Shown: positions 1 through 8,729, numbered from the stretch's first letter. The stretch is DNA of 64,000 bases from Hyphomicrobiales bacterium (GCA_900472485.1 UCII01000005.1:186001-250000); one strand, 5' to 3'. Notes: generated from the sequence alone by a model not told the origin. A program made the numbers and translations.

Positions 1-1
1 C

Positions 2-154
2 GTTGTCGAGACGACAGGGCAGCCGAAGCGGCCATTTCAGGGCTGGCGGTACCTGCCGCAGGACGACGTGCCGCGCGATCTCGACAGTCTCGGCGCGGCA
101 GCCGAATTGCCCGCCGATCTGCGGCGGGAACTTTCCGAACTCGGGTTGCTTTAG
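2..154 (+). CDS. DUF1489 family protein, C-terminal fragment
   Basis: The window opens inside a gene; only the last 50 codons are present, ending in TAG at 152-154. The translated tail contains FQGWRYLP followed by a proline/leucine-rich end (ELPADLRRELSELGLL), which resembles the C-terminus of the DUF1489 proteins found throughout Hyphomicrobiales. Their function is unknown. The start lies outside the window. A RIME-type repeat begins directly at the stop codon. Assignment rests on recall of the family's C-terminal pattern, so it is moderate. Confidence 0.6.
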   Translation, partial: VVETTGQPKRPFQGWRYLPQDDVPRDLDSLGAAAELPADLRRELSELGLL

Positions 155-252
155 AGCAATTCCAGGAAAAGTGCGTAGCGGTTTTCCGTCCGGAATTGCG
201 TGAAAACAAAGAGCTAGAGCGGTTCAGAGATTCTGTGAAAAGCTGAACCGCT
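155..252. repeat. RIME-type intergenic repeat, copy 1
   Basis: The core GAGCAATTCC...GGAAAAGTGCGTAGCGG...CCGGAATTGCGTGAAA is shared with copies at about 7121-7191 (inverted) and 28035-28126. The second half is an inverted repeat: AGCGGTTCAG at 218-227 pairs with CTGAACCGCT at 243-252. Dispersed palindromic mosaic elements of this kind are common between genes in rhizobia. The hairpin may also end transcription of the upstream gene. Confidence 0.75.
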
Positions 253-528
253 TTAGCGCAGCCGCATCATGATCGGCGCACGGCCGGTCGGGGCGGTGAT
301 GTGCAGATGAATATGGGCTTCCGGCTGCGAATAGCGCCAGGCGCGAGCGCCGTGGCAAAGTAGAACGCCGATCAAGTCTTTCGTCTTGTTGCGCGAGCGT
401 GAGCGGCTGAGACCCAGGTCCGCCAGCCGCATCGCTGCCTCATGCAGCGGATGAAGAGCAAAGCCCTTCGGTTTCATCTTGCCCCCGCTATCGAGCGAGA
501 AACCGGGAAAGTTCTCGTTCATTGCCAT
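253..528 (-). CDS. Small conserved-looking hypothetical protein
   Basis: A 91-residue leftward reading frame (ATG at 526-528; a second in-frame ATG two codons on). It begins MAMNENFPGFSL and has a basic/serine-rich middle and a His-rich segment (EAHIHLHIT). No domain is recognised, and there is no signal peptide or membrane segment. It sits between the DUF1489 gene and the SPOR-domain carboxypeptidase with no overlapping better candidate. The ribosome-binding site is weak (GGGG about 8 bases upstream). It could be a genuine small gene or an open stretch in a GC-rich intergenic region. Confidence 0.45.
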   Translation of the reverse strand: MAMNENFPGFSLDSGGKMKPKGFALHPLHEAAMRLADLGLSRSRSRNKTKDLIGVLLCHGARAWRYSQPEAHIHLHITAPTGRAPIMMRLR

Positions 529-653
529 TTCAAAACCCCGTACACGTTACAAACTCAGGGCCGGCCCGTTTGACAATCGGAACCGGAAGATCAGGGCCAT
601 AGAAGGCCTGACCAATTTTCACATCATGCGGCGTGAAAACACCCGCCACATGC

Positions 654-2159
654 CTATTCCATACTCGCCCAGCACTTCACGCCGGCACGCTTGAGCGCCT
701 TGCAGGCATTCACCGCTTCGCTCTGATCTTCAAAACCGCCAAAACGGGCGCGGTATCCGCCGTCGAAGGCAACCGCATAGGGCTTGGCTGAACGCAATGC
801 CTTGCCGGCCTTGCTCTTCGCGGTATCAAGCAGGTCTGTCGCACCGTCCTTGCTGGAGGAAACGCCAATCTGAACGATCCAGCCGGTAGGTCCGCGCTCA
901 GCTTTTTCAGCCTTTGCGACCTTTTCAGATTTCTCGGCTCGCTGCAGCTTGACGAGTTTCGTATCGCTCTTGGAGGTCGATGCGGTCGTTACGGTATCGA
1001 TCTCATCCTCATCAGCATCGTCCGTAGATCCGGTGGAGGCTGTTTCGTCATAGGCGGATCGCTTCGCGGGCTCCGATTTCGTTGAAAGCAGCGGATTGGA
1101 GGAGGAAGATTGCGGCGTTACTGCTGCGAAGGCCGCCGCACTGGAAGGGCTGGAATCGGCGACTTCGGTAGTTCCGTTATTCTTGATATTCGCGCGGCTG
1201 ATATCCGCCATGCGCCCGCTGGCCGCCTTCACATTGGGGGATGCGGCTGGCACCTGCGCGATCACATTGGAATCAATATGCCTCGTCGACGCCTTGGGCA
1301 GATAATCAGCGATTAGCTTACGCATCTGATTGTCGCGAGCTGGCGTCGAAGCGCCGCCAAGGACCACACCGACGATGGAGCGGCCATCGACTTTCACGGA
1401 CGTCGCGAGATTATAGCCGGCGGCACGCGTGTAACCGGTCTTGATGCCATCGACGCCGCGTACAGAACCGACCAGACGATTGTGACCAAGGATCGTGCGA
1501 TTGCCGAGCCGGAAGCTCGTTTCGGAGAAGAAGCCGTAATATTCCGGGAAATGCTCGCGCAAGGCGATGCCAAGGCGGGCCTGATCGCGCGCCGTCGTCA
1601 TCTGCGCTGTGTTTGGCAGGCCGTTCGGGTTGCGATAGGTCGTGCGCGTCATGCCGAGCGCACGCGCTTTGTCGTTCATCATGCGGGCGAAGCCTTCCTC
1701 CGAACCGCCAAGCATCTCGCCAAGCGCCATTGCGGCATCGTTGGCAGACTTTGTGACGATGCCGAGGATCGCCTCGCGGACAGTCACGGAGCGGCCAGGG
1801 CCAATGCCGAGCTTGGTCGGCGCCTGTGCTGCGGCGTTCTTCGAAAACACAACCGGGGTATCAAGGGTGATGCGGCCGGCTTCAAGCGCTTCGAAGGTCA
1901 GATAGACCGTCATCATCTTCGTCAGCGAGGCCGGATAGTGCAGCGTGTCGGCGTTTTCACTGTAGAGAACATTGCCGGTATTGGCATCGATGACGATGCC
2001 GGCGTATTTCGGACCGGCCGCGCTTGCGTCAACGACAGTCACCGCGACTGTCGCCGTTGCAATCGAAAAACCAAGAAGCGCTCTCGCCAGAATCTTACCG
2101 GTTTGAGACGACGAAACGGAAAGAATGGATCTGGACACTAAATCACTCTCTGCTTGCAT
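654..2159 (-). CDS. D-alanyl-D-alanine carboxypeptidase with C-terminal SPOR domain
   Basis: A penicillin-binding-protein 5/6-type serine D,D-carboxypeptidase that trims the terminal D-Ala from peptidoglycan pentapeptides in the periplasm. All three active-site motifs are intact: SLTK (S78-K81), SAN (138-140) and KTG (240-242, in DGIKTGYT). Residues 24-48 form a hydrophobic export signal ending in DASAAG. After a low-complexity Ser/Asp/Lys linker (about 310-420) comes a SPOR domain (about 422-501), which in known proteins binds denuded glycan at the division site. The ATG at 2159 gives 501 residues. A GTG at 2138 behind AGAGAG is an alternative start giving a more usual signal peptide. Confidence 0.93.
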   Translation of the reverse strand: MQAESDLVSRSILSVSSSQTGKILARALLGFSIATATVAVTVVDASAAGPKYAGIVIDANTGNVLYSENADTLHYPASLTKMMTVYLTFEALEAGRITLDTPVVFSKNAAAQAPTKLGIGPGRSVTVREAILGIVTKSANDAAMALGEMLGGSEEGFARMMNDKARALGMTRTTYRNPNGLPNTAQMTTARDQARLGIALREHFPEYYGFFSETSFRLGNRTILGHNRLVGSVRGVDGIKTGYTRAAGYNLATSVKVDGRSIVGVVLGGASTPARDNQMRKLIADYLPKASTRHIDSNVIAQVPAASPNVKAASGRMADISRANIKNNGTTEVADSSPSSAAAFAAVTPQSSSSNPLLSTKSEPAKRSAYDETASTGSTDDADEDEIDTVTTASTSKSDTKLVKLQRAEKSEKVAKAEKAERGPTGWIVQIGVSSSKDGATDLLDTAKSKAGKALRSAKPYAVAFDGGYRARFGGFEDQSEAVNACKALKRAGVKCWASME

Positions 2160-2276
2160 TTACATTCTCGATTATTCGGCCGCCGCCTCCATGAACGGCC
2201 ATTCCGTTCAACAGTAGAGGCTTAGCGTTACCAATCGGTTTATGATGAACAGTTGGTTTCATGTTTCTGCGCCATT

Positions 2277-3047
2277 TTAGCGGCCGCCCACAGCTGTCGC
2301 CGCAGGCGCGGCATTATCCACAAGGTGGATATTGACGAAGTTCTGGACGGCTGCATCCATCGCACGCCAATCACCCAGCTGATTGCTGGAAAAACGGTAG
2401 AGAACGCTCAAATCCCTACCGACCTTGATGTCCCTTTGACAGTCGCCGCTGGTTGCCAGTGCGGGCGAAGAGGGCAGGAGGCAGCGCACGACATAATCGG
2501 TCTCACCGGGCCGCGGCGCCGTCAAAAGAATTTCGTCGTTATAGCCGGCATCCGCGCGAAGCCGATGTGCCGTCAGGCCGAAGGGCCCGCCATGGGCTGC
2601 CCCATCCATCAGCTGCGAATAGATCGGGCCGAGCCGGCCAGACATGTCGTGGGACATCGTGCTCTGGCTGATTTGCAGGAAGATCAATGAGGACGATTGC
2701 GAGATATCGTCGAAGCGCATGCGATCAGCTTCGGTGTAACCTTGCATCTGCGGCCAGGTCAGATAGAGATCGACGCGCTCGGCCGTACCGTCCGAACGCT
2801 CGCTTGGAAAGCGGATGGTGTTTGCAGCCAGACGCATTGTGTCGTCGCCGATCGTGACGGAGATGGGCTTGGTATCCGTCGTATGGCCTGCAAGCGAAAT
2901 TTTCCCGCCAAGCCAGCGTCCACCAACGGATATGGCGACGGTCAGGGCTGCCAGAATGGCGACGCCTGCTGTGAGCCGATAGACAAAGCCGCTCGATATC
3001 AGCGGTCTTTCGTCGATCATTGCGGCGGATGACAGAGGAGGAGCCAT
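2277..3047 (-). CDS. Conserved hypothetical protein with one N-terminal membrane anchor
   Basis: About 256 residues from the ATG at 3045-3047, which has a good ribosome-binding site (GAAGG, 7 bases upstream); an ATG at 3084-3086 would add 13 residues. A single hydrophobic stretch (FVYRLTAGVAILAALTVAISV) near the N-terminus is followed by a soluble, probably periplasmic domain with two cysteines (in VVRCLLPSS and SGDCQRD) that could form a disulphide. No catalytic motif is recognisable. It is separated from the downstream carboxypeptidase by about 117 bases and may be co-transcribed with it. Similar proteins seem to be limited to rhizobia and relatives; the function is unknown. Confidence 0.75.
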   Translation of the reverse strand: MAPPLSSAAMIDERPLISSGFVYRLTAGVAILAALTVAISVGGRWLGGKISLAGHTTDTKPISVTIGDDTMRLAANTIRFPSERSDGTAERVDLYLTWPQMQGYTEADRMRFDDISQSSSLIFLQISQSTMSHDMSGRLGPIYSQLMDGAAHGGPFGLTAHRLRADAGYNDEILLTAPRPGETDYVVRCLLPSSPALATSGDCQRDIKVGRDLSVLYRFSSNQLGDWRAMDAAVQNFVNIHLVDNAAPAATAVGGR

Positions 3048-3252
3048 ACTCTTGCCTTCATTTCCTTCCGCTCCGGGTGCCGTCATCGACGACAAAGCCT
3101 CGCGGTGCCTGACTTTTTTGAGTCTCGTTGGAAATGATGATTGGCGCCACGATGGTTAATCGACGGTTAAATATGCATCGCAAGCCATGCTAATGATAGA
3201 CTTAAATTCTCTGGATATTTTCAGACTTGGCTTTGGAGCCAGTTACAAAACG

Positions 3253-3288
3253 AAAAAGAGCCGTTCCCCGGGACAGTGGGAACGGCTC
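3253..3288 (-). terminator. Rho-independent terminator of the transglutaminase-like gene
   Basis: GAGCCGTTCCC (3258-3268) and GGGAACGGCTC (3278-3288) form a perfect 11-bp stem with a 9-base loop. Read on the minus strand it is followed by TTTTT (3257-3253). It lies about 95 bases beyond the stop of the leftward gene at 3384. Confidence 0.85.
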
Positions 3289-3383
3289 AGAGGCACCGGC
3301 CTGGACAGAAATCAGGGGACGAGACCGGGCCTCTGACTTTGACCATCGGCGCTAGGTCGCCGATGATCCTGTGTGAAGAACGC

Positions 3384-3989
3384 TTATTTCAAGCTGCCGA
3401 CCGCGACGGCGCGGCCATCCTGGATCTTGACCCAGCGAGCGGGATGATCGGCGGACTGGCGCTTGAGGAAGGTATACTCGGTCTCGGACCAGAGCTTCAC
3501 CTTGTTGCGCATGTTATCGAGAATGAAATCGCCGCGATCCGTGCGTACCGTCAGCACGGCATGACCTTCGCCGTTCGGCTGCAGCACGACGGTCATGAGC
3601 AAGTCGGAAGGCGAGAAGCCGGCATCGATGAGTTCTTTGCGCTTCAGAAGCGCAAAATCTTCGCAGTCGCCGGCGGTGGTCGGGATCGCCCACTTCTCCT
3701 CGACGCCGTAAAGTTCCATATCGGTCATCGGCTTGATGGTCGTGTTGACCGTGTAATTGACCTTCAGGATCGTCTTCCAGCTATCCTGGTTCAGGATCAT
3801 GGGGCCTGCGTCACCGCCGGAATAGGCGCAGTCCCGCGGGTTCTCCTTGCAGAACTCATAGTGACCGATCGGAGGGGCGGCGTCGCCGGTTATCGACATG
3901 TTGGCGGGTGCTGCCTGAGCAGGAGCGAAGAAGCCAAGAGTGGAAAGCGCCAGAGCGGCAAAGCCCCGAAGTACGATTTGAAAGTTCAT
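3384..3989 (-). CDS. Bacterial transglutaminase-like cysteine proteinase (BTLCP), secreted
   Basis: A 201-residue exported protein of the BTLCP family (COG3672), related to LapG-type periplasmic cysteine proteases. A signal peptide ends near APAQA (residue 26). The expected Cys-His-Asp triad is visible: C109 in AGDCEDFA, H143 in GEGHAVLT and D158 in FILDNM. In other bacteria LapG proteins cut surface adhesins under c-di-GMP control, but no LapA/LapD genes are visible here, so substrate and role are open. The gene is monocistronic, with a strong terminator downstream. Two extra cysteine pairs (C47, C54) might stabilise the fold. Confidence 0.9.
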   Translation of the reverse strand: MNFQIVLRGFAALALSTLGFFAPAQAAPANMSITGDAAPPIGHYEFCKENPRDCAYSGGDAGPMILNQDSWKTILKVNYTVNTTIKPMTDMELYGVEEKWAIPTTAGDCEDFALLKRKELIDAGFSPSDLLMTVVLQPNGEGHAVLTVRTDRGDFILDNMRNKVKLWSETEYTFLKRQSADHPARWVKIQDGRAVAVGSLK

Positions 3990-4381
3990 GTCCCTGTCCC
4001 TGTTTTTATTGGGATCAGAATGACACGCGTGATTTTACCTGACGCAAAATTGCACAGTTAAATTAATGGCTTAGTTGAATCAAATCTGGAGAAAATTCTC
4101 ATAAAACACGCAGAAAACTTGATTCAAGTTCTCGGCAAATTCGATTAAAATTTGAGTAATTTCAGTATGGAGTGCAGCGATGCAAAAATTTGATATCCGG
4201 CTGTTTCGGAACGGTTTTCAACAATGAGGATCGTTAACGTCCGGGCACCGATTTGGGCAGCAACCGTATTCTATTGATACAGAACGCGCCCGGCGATGGG
4301 CCTGCCAAGTGCTGGAAATGACGACAAGAACCTCAACCTGTGCCATTTTGGGAAAGCCGGCTCAAAAAATATTTTTGATTT
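3990..4381. other. AT-rich intergenic region, no gene seen
   Basis: These 392 bases lie between the start of the transglutaminase-like gene and the end of the broken pip gene. The stretch 4040-4200 is clearly AT-richer than its surroundings and must hold the promoter of the leftward gene at 3989. A short AT-rich inverted repeat (TCAAAAA/TTTTTGA, about 4363-4379) lies just beyond pip and might help end its transcript. No convincing reading frame or structured RNA was seen. Confidence 0.5.
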
Positions 4382-5345
4382 TTATCGCTTGAAATCGCGG
4401 CGAAGCCCGTCAGTTGCGCGGATGATTGCGGCAGCCATCTCCGCGACGGCCGGCGAGTGAGCTGCGTTCGCGACGACCACTAGTTCCGCCTCTGGCCATG
4501 CTTGCGACAATTCCCAGGCGGTTATCAGCGGCGCCTCGAGGTCCATGCGGCCCTGGATCATTGTGCAGGGGATTCCGGCGAGCCGATGGATGTCGCGCAG
4601 GATCTGCCGCTCCTCGAGCCAGGCCAGATGGTGGAAGTAGTGGGTGATGATCCGGGCGCGGGCTGCCAGATAGTGCGGATCGGACCAGCGCGATGACAGG
4701 GCCGCGCGGGGATCGATCAGGATCGAGGCGCCCTCCCATTCGTGCCAGTCTCTGGCAGCTCTCACGTGGATTGCGGGATCTGGATCAAGCAGAAGGCGAT
4801 AATAGGCAGCGACGAGATCACCATCACGATCCTCTTCGGGCACGGTAGCGCGAAAGCGTGCCCATTGCTCCGGAAAGAAGCGACCGAGACCTTGATAGAG
4901 CCAATCGATTTCCGATCGTCTCGTCATGGTAATGCCGACGAGGAGCAAGCCTTCCACTCGTTGCGCATGGGTTTCGGCATAGACGAGCGCAAGTGTGCAG
5001 CCCCCAGGAATTGCCGAATACGATCCAGCTTTGAACGCCGAGGTGCAACCGCAATTGCTCGATATCGGCAATCGTATGCCATGTCGTGTTGGCCGAGAGA
5101 TCGATCGCCGGTTCCGACGCATGCGGAAGGCTGCCACCGCAGCCGCGCTGATCGAACTGAATGATTCGATAATAATGCGGGTCAAAATAACGTCGCGTTC
5201 CGGCGGAACTTCCTGACCCTGGACCGCCGTGCAGGATAAGAACGGGCCTGCCTTGGCGGTTGCCTGATTGCGTCCAATAGATCCGCTGGCCGTCACCGAC
5301 CTCAAGCAGGTCCTCGTCAAAAGGAATTGTGTCCGGGTAAAGCAT
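4382..5345 (-). pseudogene. pip: Proline iminopeptidase, interrupted by a one-base frameshift
   Basis: An alpha/beta-hydrolase of peptidase family S33 that would remove N-terminal proline from peptides. The first frame (start 5345) carries HGGPGSG, DQRGCGGS and the nucleophile elbow GNSWG. At a run of five C (5001-5005; G on the coding strand) the frame is lost. Removing one G restores GNSWGCTLALVYAETHA and a continuous protein of about 320 residues, the normal family length, with the acid (QGRMDLEAP) and base (NAAHSP) residues in the second frame. All catalytic parts are therefore present but split. This is either a recent inactivation or a homopolymer sequencing error. Confidence 0.85.
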
Positions 5346-5416
5346 TTGCCGTCACGCGCTGAGGAGAAGACAGGCATCGCTGTTTCGCGACGCCGCGTGA
5401 CAGGAGGATGACAATA

Positions 5417-6046
5417 TCAGAGAAATTCGCGCAAGGTCTCGCGCGACTGCAGCGAAAGGAATTCGATCGCCACACCCTCCATGAAATGGCGGACGACGCG
5501 CCCACGCATATTGCCGAGGCGCACCGGCATTCCGATCGTGGGGCGTATCTCGACATCGACGGCTGCGCCCGAGAGCGAGAGGTCCATGATGCGGCAAACA
5601 TATTGCGTGCCGTCTTCGAGCGTGAGCTCGCTGCGGGTGTTGCGCGGTGTCAGGCGATCGTGGCGGCGATCTTCCGGCAGGCCGAGTTCATGCTTGTTGG
5701 CAAGCCAGGTCAATTGGGCGGCAAGCTTTTCGCGTTTCCGTTCGGTCGCATTGATCGACATGGTGAAACCGCGCCCATCGATGGCCACGACATTGCCCTC
5801 GACGCGGCCGAGGTGATCGATATAGGCGATGACGCGCTCGTCGGCGCGCGGACGTCCCAGGCAGGTGACATGAAGGTCACCCGGCGACATCTCTGTGACC
5901 AGGCACTCGAATTCCTCGTAGTTAGCCAGCATCAGGCGGCCCTGCATATTGATCGGAACCCGTTGAAAGGTCCGCTGATCATTGCGAACGGCATTGCCTG
6001 TCATTTGGTTGGGCCGCGTCGCATGGGCCGGCTGGAATGAGTGCAT
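5417..6046 (-). CDS. Tandem PilZ-domain protein (putative c-di-GMP receptor)
   Basis: 209 residues. The C-terminal half has the PilZ c-di-GMP signature: an arginine-rich RRHDRLTPR switch (about residues 126-134) followed by DLSLSGA (about 153-159). The N-terminal half repeats the same layout (QRTFQRVP and VTEMSPGDL) but its second motif lacks the usual D/N-x-S-x-x-G, so it is probably a degenerate PilZ domain acting structurally. No membrane segment is present. Stand-alone PilZ proteins couple c-di-GMP to motility or polysaccharide export; the target here cannot be told from context. The start at 6044-6046 has only a weak ribosome-binding site. Confidence 0.85.
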   Translation of the reverse strand: MHSFQPAHATRPNQMTGNAVRNDQRTFQRVPINMQGRLMLANYEEFECLVTEMSPGDLHVTCLGRPRADERVIAYIDHLGRVEGNVVAIDGRGFTMSINATERKREKLAAQLTWLANKHELGLPEDRRHDRLTPRNTRSELTLEDGTQYVCRIMDLSLSGAAVDVEIRPTIGMPVRLGNMRGRVVRHFMEGVAIEFLSLQSRETLREFL

Positions 6047-6128
6047 GAAGCGTCTTGAACCCTATTGCGTCTCTTCCAACTATTAGCCGCAACTCCTTAA
6101 AGTAAGGTTGTCTTTCGCAAGGCTTGAC

Positions 6129-6809
6129 TTAGAGATGATCATCGATTTTGTTCCGAGCTGGGTCAATTCCGGTTCTCTCGCGCCCATTTTTTGCTTGAAT
6201 TAATTTTCGGCGCATCCATTCGCCCAGGCTGGTGCTTCCCTGATGCGGCAGAAGATCTGTCGGATCGGGATGGGGCGGCGTATCCACGAGCCGGACAGGG
6301 CGGTCGCGAAGGAGGCGGCTGCGATCCAGCGCCAGAAATTCCAGGCGCTCGTTGCCGAGCCATGTCGCGTAAACGGTAGGCGTCAGACAGCCGAGCAGTC
6401 TGTCGCAAGTGTCGCTCGATGTGCGAACCGGCAGCAATATCAGTTCGAAGGTCATGCTGCGGCCGCTGATGCAATAGCCCGTCGCATGGATCGATGCGGG
6501 AACCACGTGCCTCATCACGCCGGCGGCGATGCGCATCGGATCGTCCTGCTGGCTGCCAGCCCAGAGCGCTGCGAAATGCTCGCCGCGGAGTTCGCGCCCC
6601 ATGAGGTTGCAGATCGCCGTGCCGGCCAGGCGGAAGCGTGGATTGTCGTCGGCCGTATTTTCCAGGATGAACAGTTCGGGAAGAATATGGCCGATCGCCG
6701 ATGGTTGTATCAAATTGCGCAAGGGGGCATCCGCGTTGCCGCGTATGTGCTCCCAATAGGTAAATATATCGATGCTCGTCTTCTGGCGCATAATGCGTCC
6801 GTGTCCCAT
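6129..6809 (-). CDS. PAS-domain protein (PAS_5 type)
   Basis: 226 residues. The N-terminal 150 residues follow the pattern of the alphaproteobacterial PAS_5 family: a WEHIRG start, LRNLIQPSAIGHILPELFIL, RFRLAGTAICNLMGREL and a later SFD/ELILLP-like sheet (MTFELILLP). The C-terminal 70 residues are basic and probably disordered. There is no attached kinase, cyclase or HTH domain, so it would act as a stand-alone sensor or adaptor. An internal ATG at 6789-6791 is a possible alternative start. The ligand is unknown. Confidence 0.75.
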   Translation of the reverse strand: MGHGRIMRQKTSIDIFTYWEHIRGNADAPLRNLIQPSAIGHILPELFILENTADDNPRFRLAGTAICNLMGRELRGEHFAALWAGSQQDDPMRIAAGVMRHVVPASIHATGYCISGRSMTFELILLPVRTSSDTCDRLLGCLTPTVYATWLGNERLEFLALDRSRLLRDRPVRLVDTPPHPDPTDLLPHQGSTSLGEWMRRKLIQAKNGRERTGIDPARNKIDDHL

Positions 6810-6939
6810 TTCATTTCAAATACAAAGGCATTCATTGCCTTCGACTCCGACGTTGCGAATTCCATGCCAGAACCGGGCCATTAGGGTTAACAAGGAGTTT
6901 TAGTTGCTCTGCCGGATGGTGGGTGTAAGGCTTTGTTCA

Positions 6940-7058
6940 TCACTTCACGAAGTGACCTTCAGCACGAATTTCCTGGCCGCCGGACGGGCCATCGAGGTCC
7001 AATCCGGAGAGGAGCATCCCGGCACGCCGCCCCCATATTGCGGGCGGCTTTTTTTTTG
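6940..7058 (+). ncRNA. Candidate structured RNA or attenuator ending in a strong terminator
   Basis: Three hairpins occur in order: TCACTT/AAGTGA (6940-6955); a compound stem CCGGA (6980-6984)/TCCGG (7003-7007) enclosing GGGCC (6986-6990)/GGTCC (6996-7000); and a Rho-independent terminator GCCGCCC (7026-7032)/GGGCGGC (7042-7048) followed by ten T (7049-7058). No rightward gene lies upstream, so the terminator must serve a transcript starting here. It may be a small RNA of roughly 100-130 nt, or a leader that attenuates the rhomboid gene at 7211. No strong promoter was found, and it does not match the SRP RNA core. Confidence 0.5.
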
Positions 7059-7120
7059 ATTTTTGCTGCGGTATGTGTCGATGACTTCCGGAGCCTTTCC
7101 GCTTTTCTTCAAATCGTGAA

Positions 7121-7191
7121 AACGCTCCATCCCTTTGTTTTACGCAATTCCGGACGGAAAAACGCTTCGCACTTTTCCTGGAATTGCTCTA
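7121..7191. repeat. RIME-type intergenic repeat, copy 2 (inverted)
   Basis: Reading TTTTACGCAATTCCGGACGG then CGCACTTTTCCTGGAATTGCTC, this is the reverse complement of the copy at 155-252, with the outer element AACGCTCC at its left end. It lies just before the rhomboid protease gene. An in-frame ATG-like start inside the repeat (7184) is therefore unlikely to be the real gene start. Confidence 0.75.
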
Positions 7192-7210
7192 TCGACAAGC
7201 AGAGCAAGAC

Positions 7211-7981
7211 ATGGACGATGAACAGCTGCCGCGCCCAGAGCCGGAAAATCCGCGGCCGCAGCAGCATGTGCCGGCCTTCAACCTGCCTCCCGCGATTTTG
7301 GCGAGCCTTGCTGTTCTGATCGTCATTTTTGCGGTCATGAACCTTCCTTGGTGGTCGGACGATACGCTGAACTGGATTTATTTCGCTTTCAGCTTCATCC
7401 CGGCCCGCTATGCCTTTCCGTTGTCGCAGCAGGGGCTGGAATGGCTTTGGACGCCGGTCACCTACTCGCTGCTGCATGGCGGGATCGAGCATATCGTCTT
7501 CAACAGCCTTTGGCTGATGGTCTTTGCCGCGCCCGTGGCGCGACGCATCGGTGCACTGCGCTATGTGATTTTCTGGATTTTCTCGTCCGCGGCCTCCGCC
7601 TTCCTGCATGCGGCGCTCTATTGGGGAGACCAGACGCTTTTGATCGGGGCATCGGGCGTGGTCTCGGCGTTGATGGGGGCGGCTTGCCGCTTTGCGTTTC
7701 CGGCCATGGACGGTCGCAGAGTTTCCATGCGGCAGGCGCATCTCAACCCGTGTCTCAGCATTTTCCAGTCGCTTCGAAGCCGCACCGTCGTCGCCTATAT
7801 CGTCATGTGGGTCGCCGGTAATGCACTCGTCGCTTTCGGCATCAACCTTGCGGGGCACAGCTCGCAGCCGGTGGCCTGGGATGCTCATATCGGCGGATTC
7901 CTGTTCGGATTCCTGCTTTTCGCACCCTTCGACCGGCAGCCGCCCGTGGAAGCTCAGGAAGCTTTACCACCCGATGAATGA
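7211..7981 (+). CDS. Rhomboid-family intramembrane serine protease
   Basis: About 256 residues from the ATG at 7211; an upstream in-frame start lies within the RIME repeat and was rejected. After a proline-rich cytoplasmic N-terminus (1-26) there are six or so membrane helices. The catalytic dyad is S148 in GASGVVSA and H226 in WDAHIGGF. The H89/H94/N98 cluster in LLHGGIEHIVFN matches the oxyanion-side motif of rhomboids. Such enzymes cut single-pass membrane proteins within the bilayer; the substrate is unknown. The gene is alone, with the terminator-ended element at 7026-7058 upstream. Confidence 0.92.
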   Translation: MDDEQLPRPEPENPRPQQHVPAFNLPPAILASLAVLIVIFAVMNLPWWSDDTLNWIYFAFSFIPARYAFPLSQQGLEWLWTPVTYSLLHGGIEHIVFNSLWLMVFAAPVARRIGALRYVIFWIFSSAASAFLHAALYWGDQTLLIGASGVVSALMGAACRFAFPAMDGRRVSMRQAHLNPCLSIFQSLRSRTVVAYIVMWVAGNALVAFGINLAGHSSQPVAWDAHIGGFLFGFLLFAPFDRQPPVEAQEALPPDE

Positions 7982-8146
7982 GCTGTTGCTTTCTTACTGA
8001 CACTGGCGCACCATTACTATCCGTCGGTCGTGGGATGAGGAGATCGACCGACCGACGGGCAAGGCGCCGGTTTGAGCTCCGGGGGTAATTTCGGAACATA
8101 TCGGACGCTTCAGGTGTTCATCATGCTTTCGAGATGGGAGGATCGA

Positions 8147-8581
8147 ATGTCAGTTTCCGTAAGGGCCATACTTGAAGCCAAGGGCCGCGACGTCGTGACG
8201 ACGGGCGGTAATACGACCGTTGCCGAGGCCGCGAAGATTCTCAACGAGAATCGCATCGGCGCCATCGTGGTCGTCGGACCTGGCGGCAAGATTTCCGGCA
8301 TCTTCACCGAGCGGGATGTGGTCAATGCAGTTGCCAAGCAGGGGCAGGAATGCCTCGACAAGCCGATTGCATCGATGATGACGGCCAAGGTGCACCGCTG
8401 CAAGGAAGATACGACCACCGACGAATTGATGGAGCTGATGACGATGCGCCGCTTCCGTCACGTTCCTGTCGAGGAGAAAGGTAAGCTTTCCGGCATCATC
8501 TCCATCGGTGACGTCGTCAAATGGCGCATCCGCGAGATCGAACTCGAGGCCGAGCAGATCAAGGCCTATATCGCCGGATAA
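8147..8581 (+). CDS. CBS-domain pair protein
   Basis: 144 residues, starting at the ATG at 8147 with GGGAGGA directly upstream; an in-frame start at 8072 would add 25 residues but has no ribosome-binding site. It consists of two CBS motifs (about 8-65 and 75-135), each ending in the typical G-x-x-T/S-x-x-D pattern (SGIFTERDVV, SGIISIGDVV). CBS pairs bind adenosyl ligands such as AMP or ATP and act as energy sensors or as regulators of a partner. No partner domain is fused, and the neighbours do not name one. Confidence 0.9.
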   Translation: MSVSVRAILEAKGRDVVTTGGNTTVAEAAKILNENRIGAIVVVGPGGKISGIFTERDVVNAVAKQGQECLDKPIASMMTAKVHRCKEDTTTDELMELMTMRRFRHVPVEEKGKLSGIISIGDVVKWRIREIELEAEQIKAYIAG

Positions 8582-8729
8582 GAAGCGGTTCGGCGTCGCC
8601 GCGGCAATCGGCGCGGTGGGTCGCTTGCAGCAAGCAACGGCCTGAACTCCAAGCAAAGCGCCGATTGTGCAGGGTTAGCGGAGCCTCCCCTCGGTTGAGG
8701 GATTTACTGAGCTGCCGGTTTATCACAGC

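Noticed and set aside
6985-7015. Resemblance to the SRP RNA core (GGTCC...CCGGA...GGAGCA)
   Set aside because: The conserved SRP sequence of tetraloop and asymmetric loop (GUCAGGUCCGGAAGGAAGCAGCC type) is not reproduced; only short pieces match.
7109-7888. A 259-residue leftward frame opposite the rhomboid gene
   Set aside because: The rhomboid protein on the plus strand has its catalytic dyad and helices; the other frame is highly charged with no domain.
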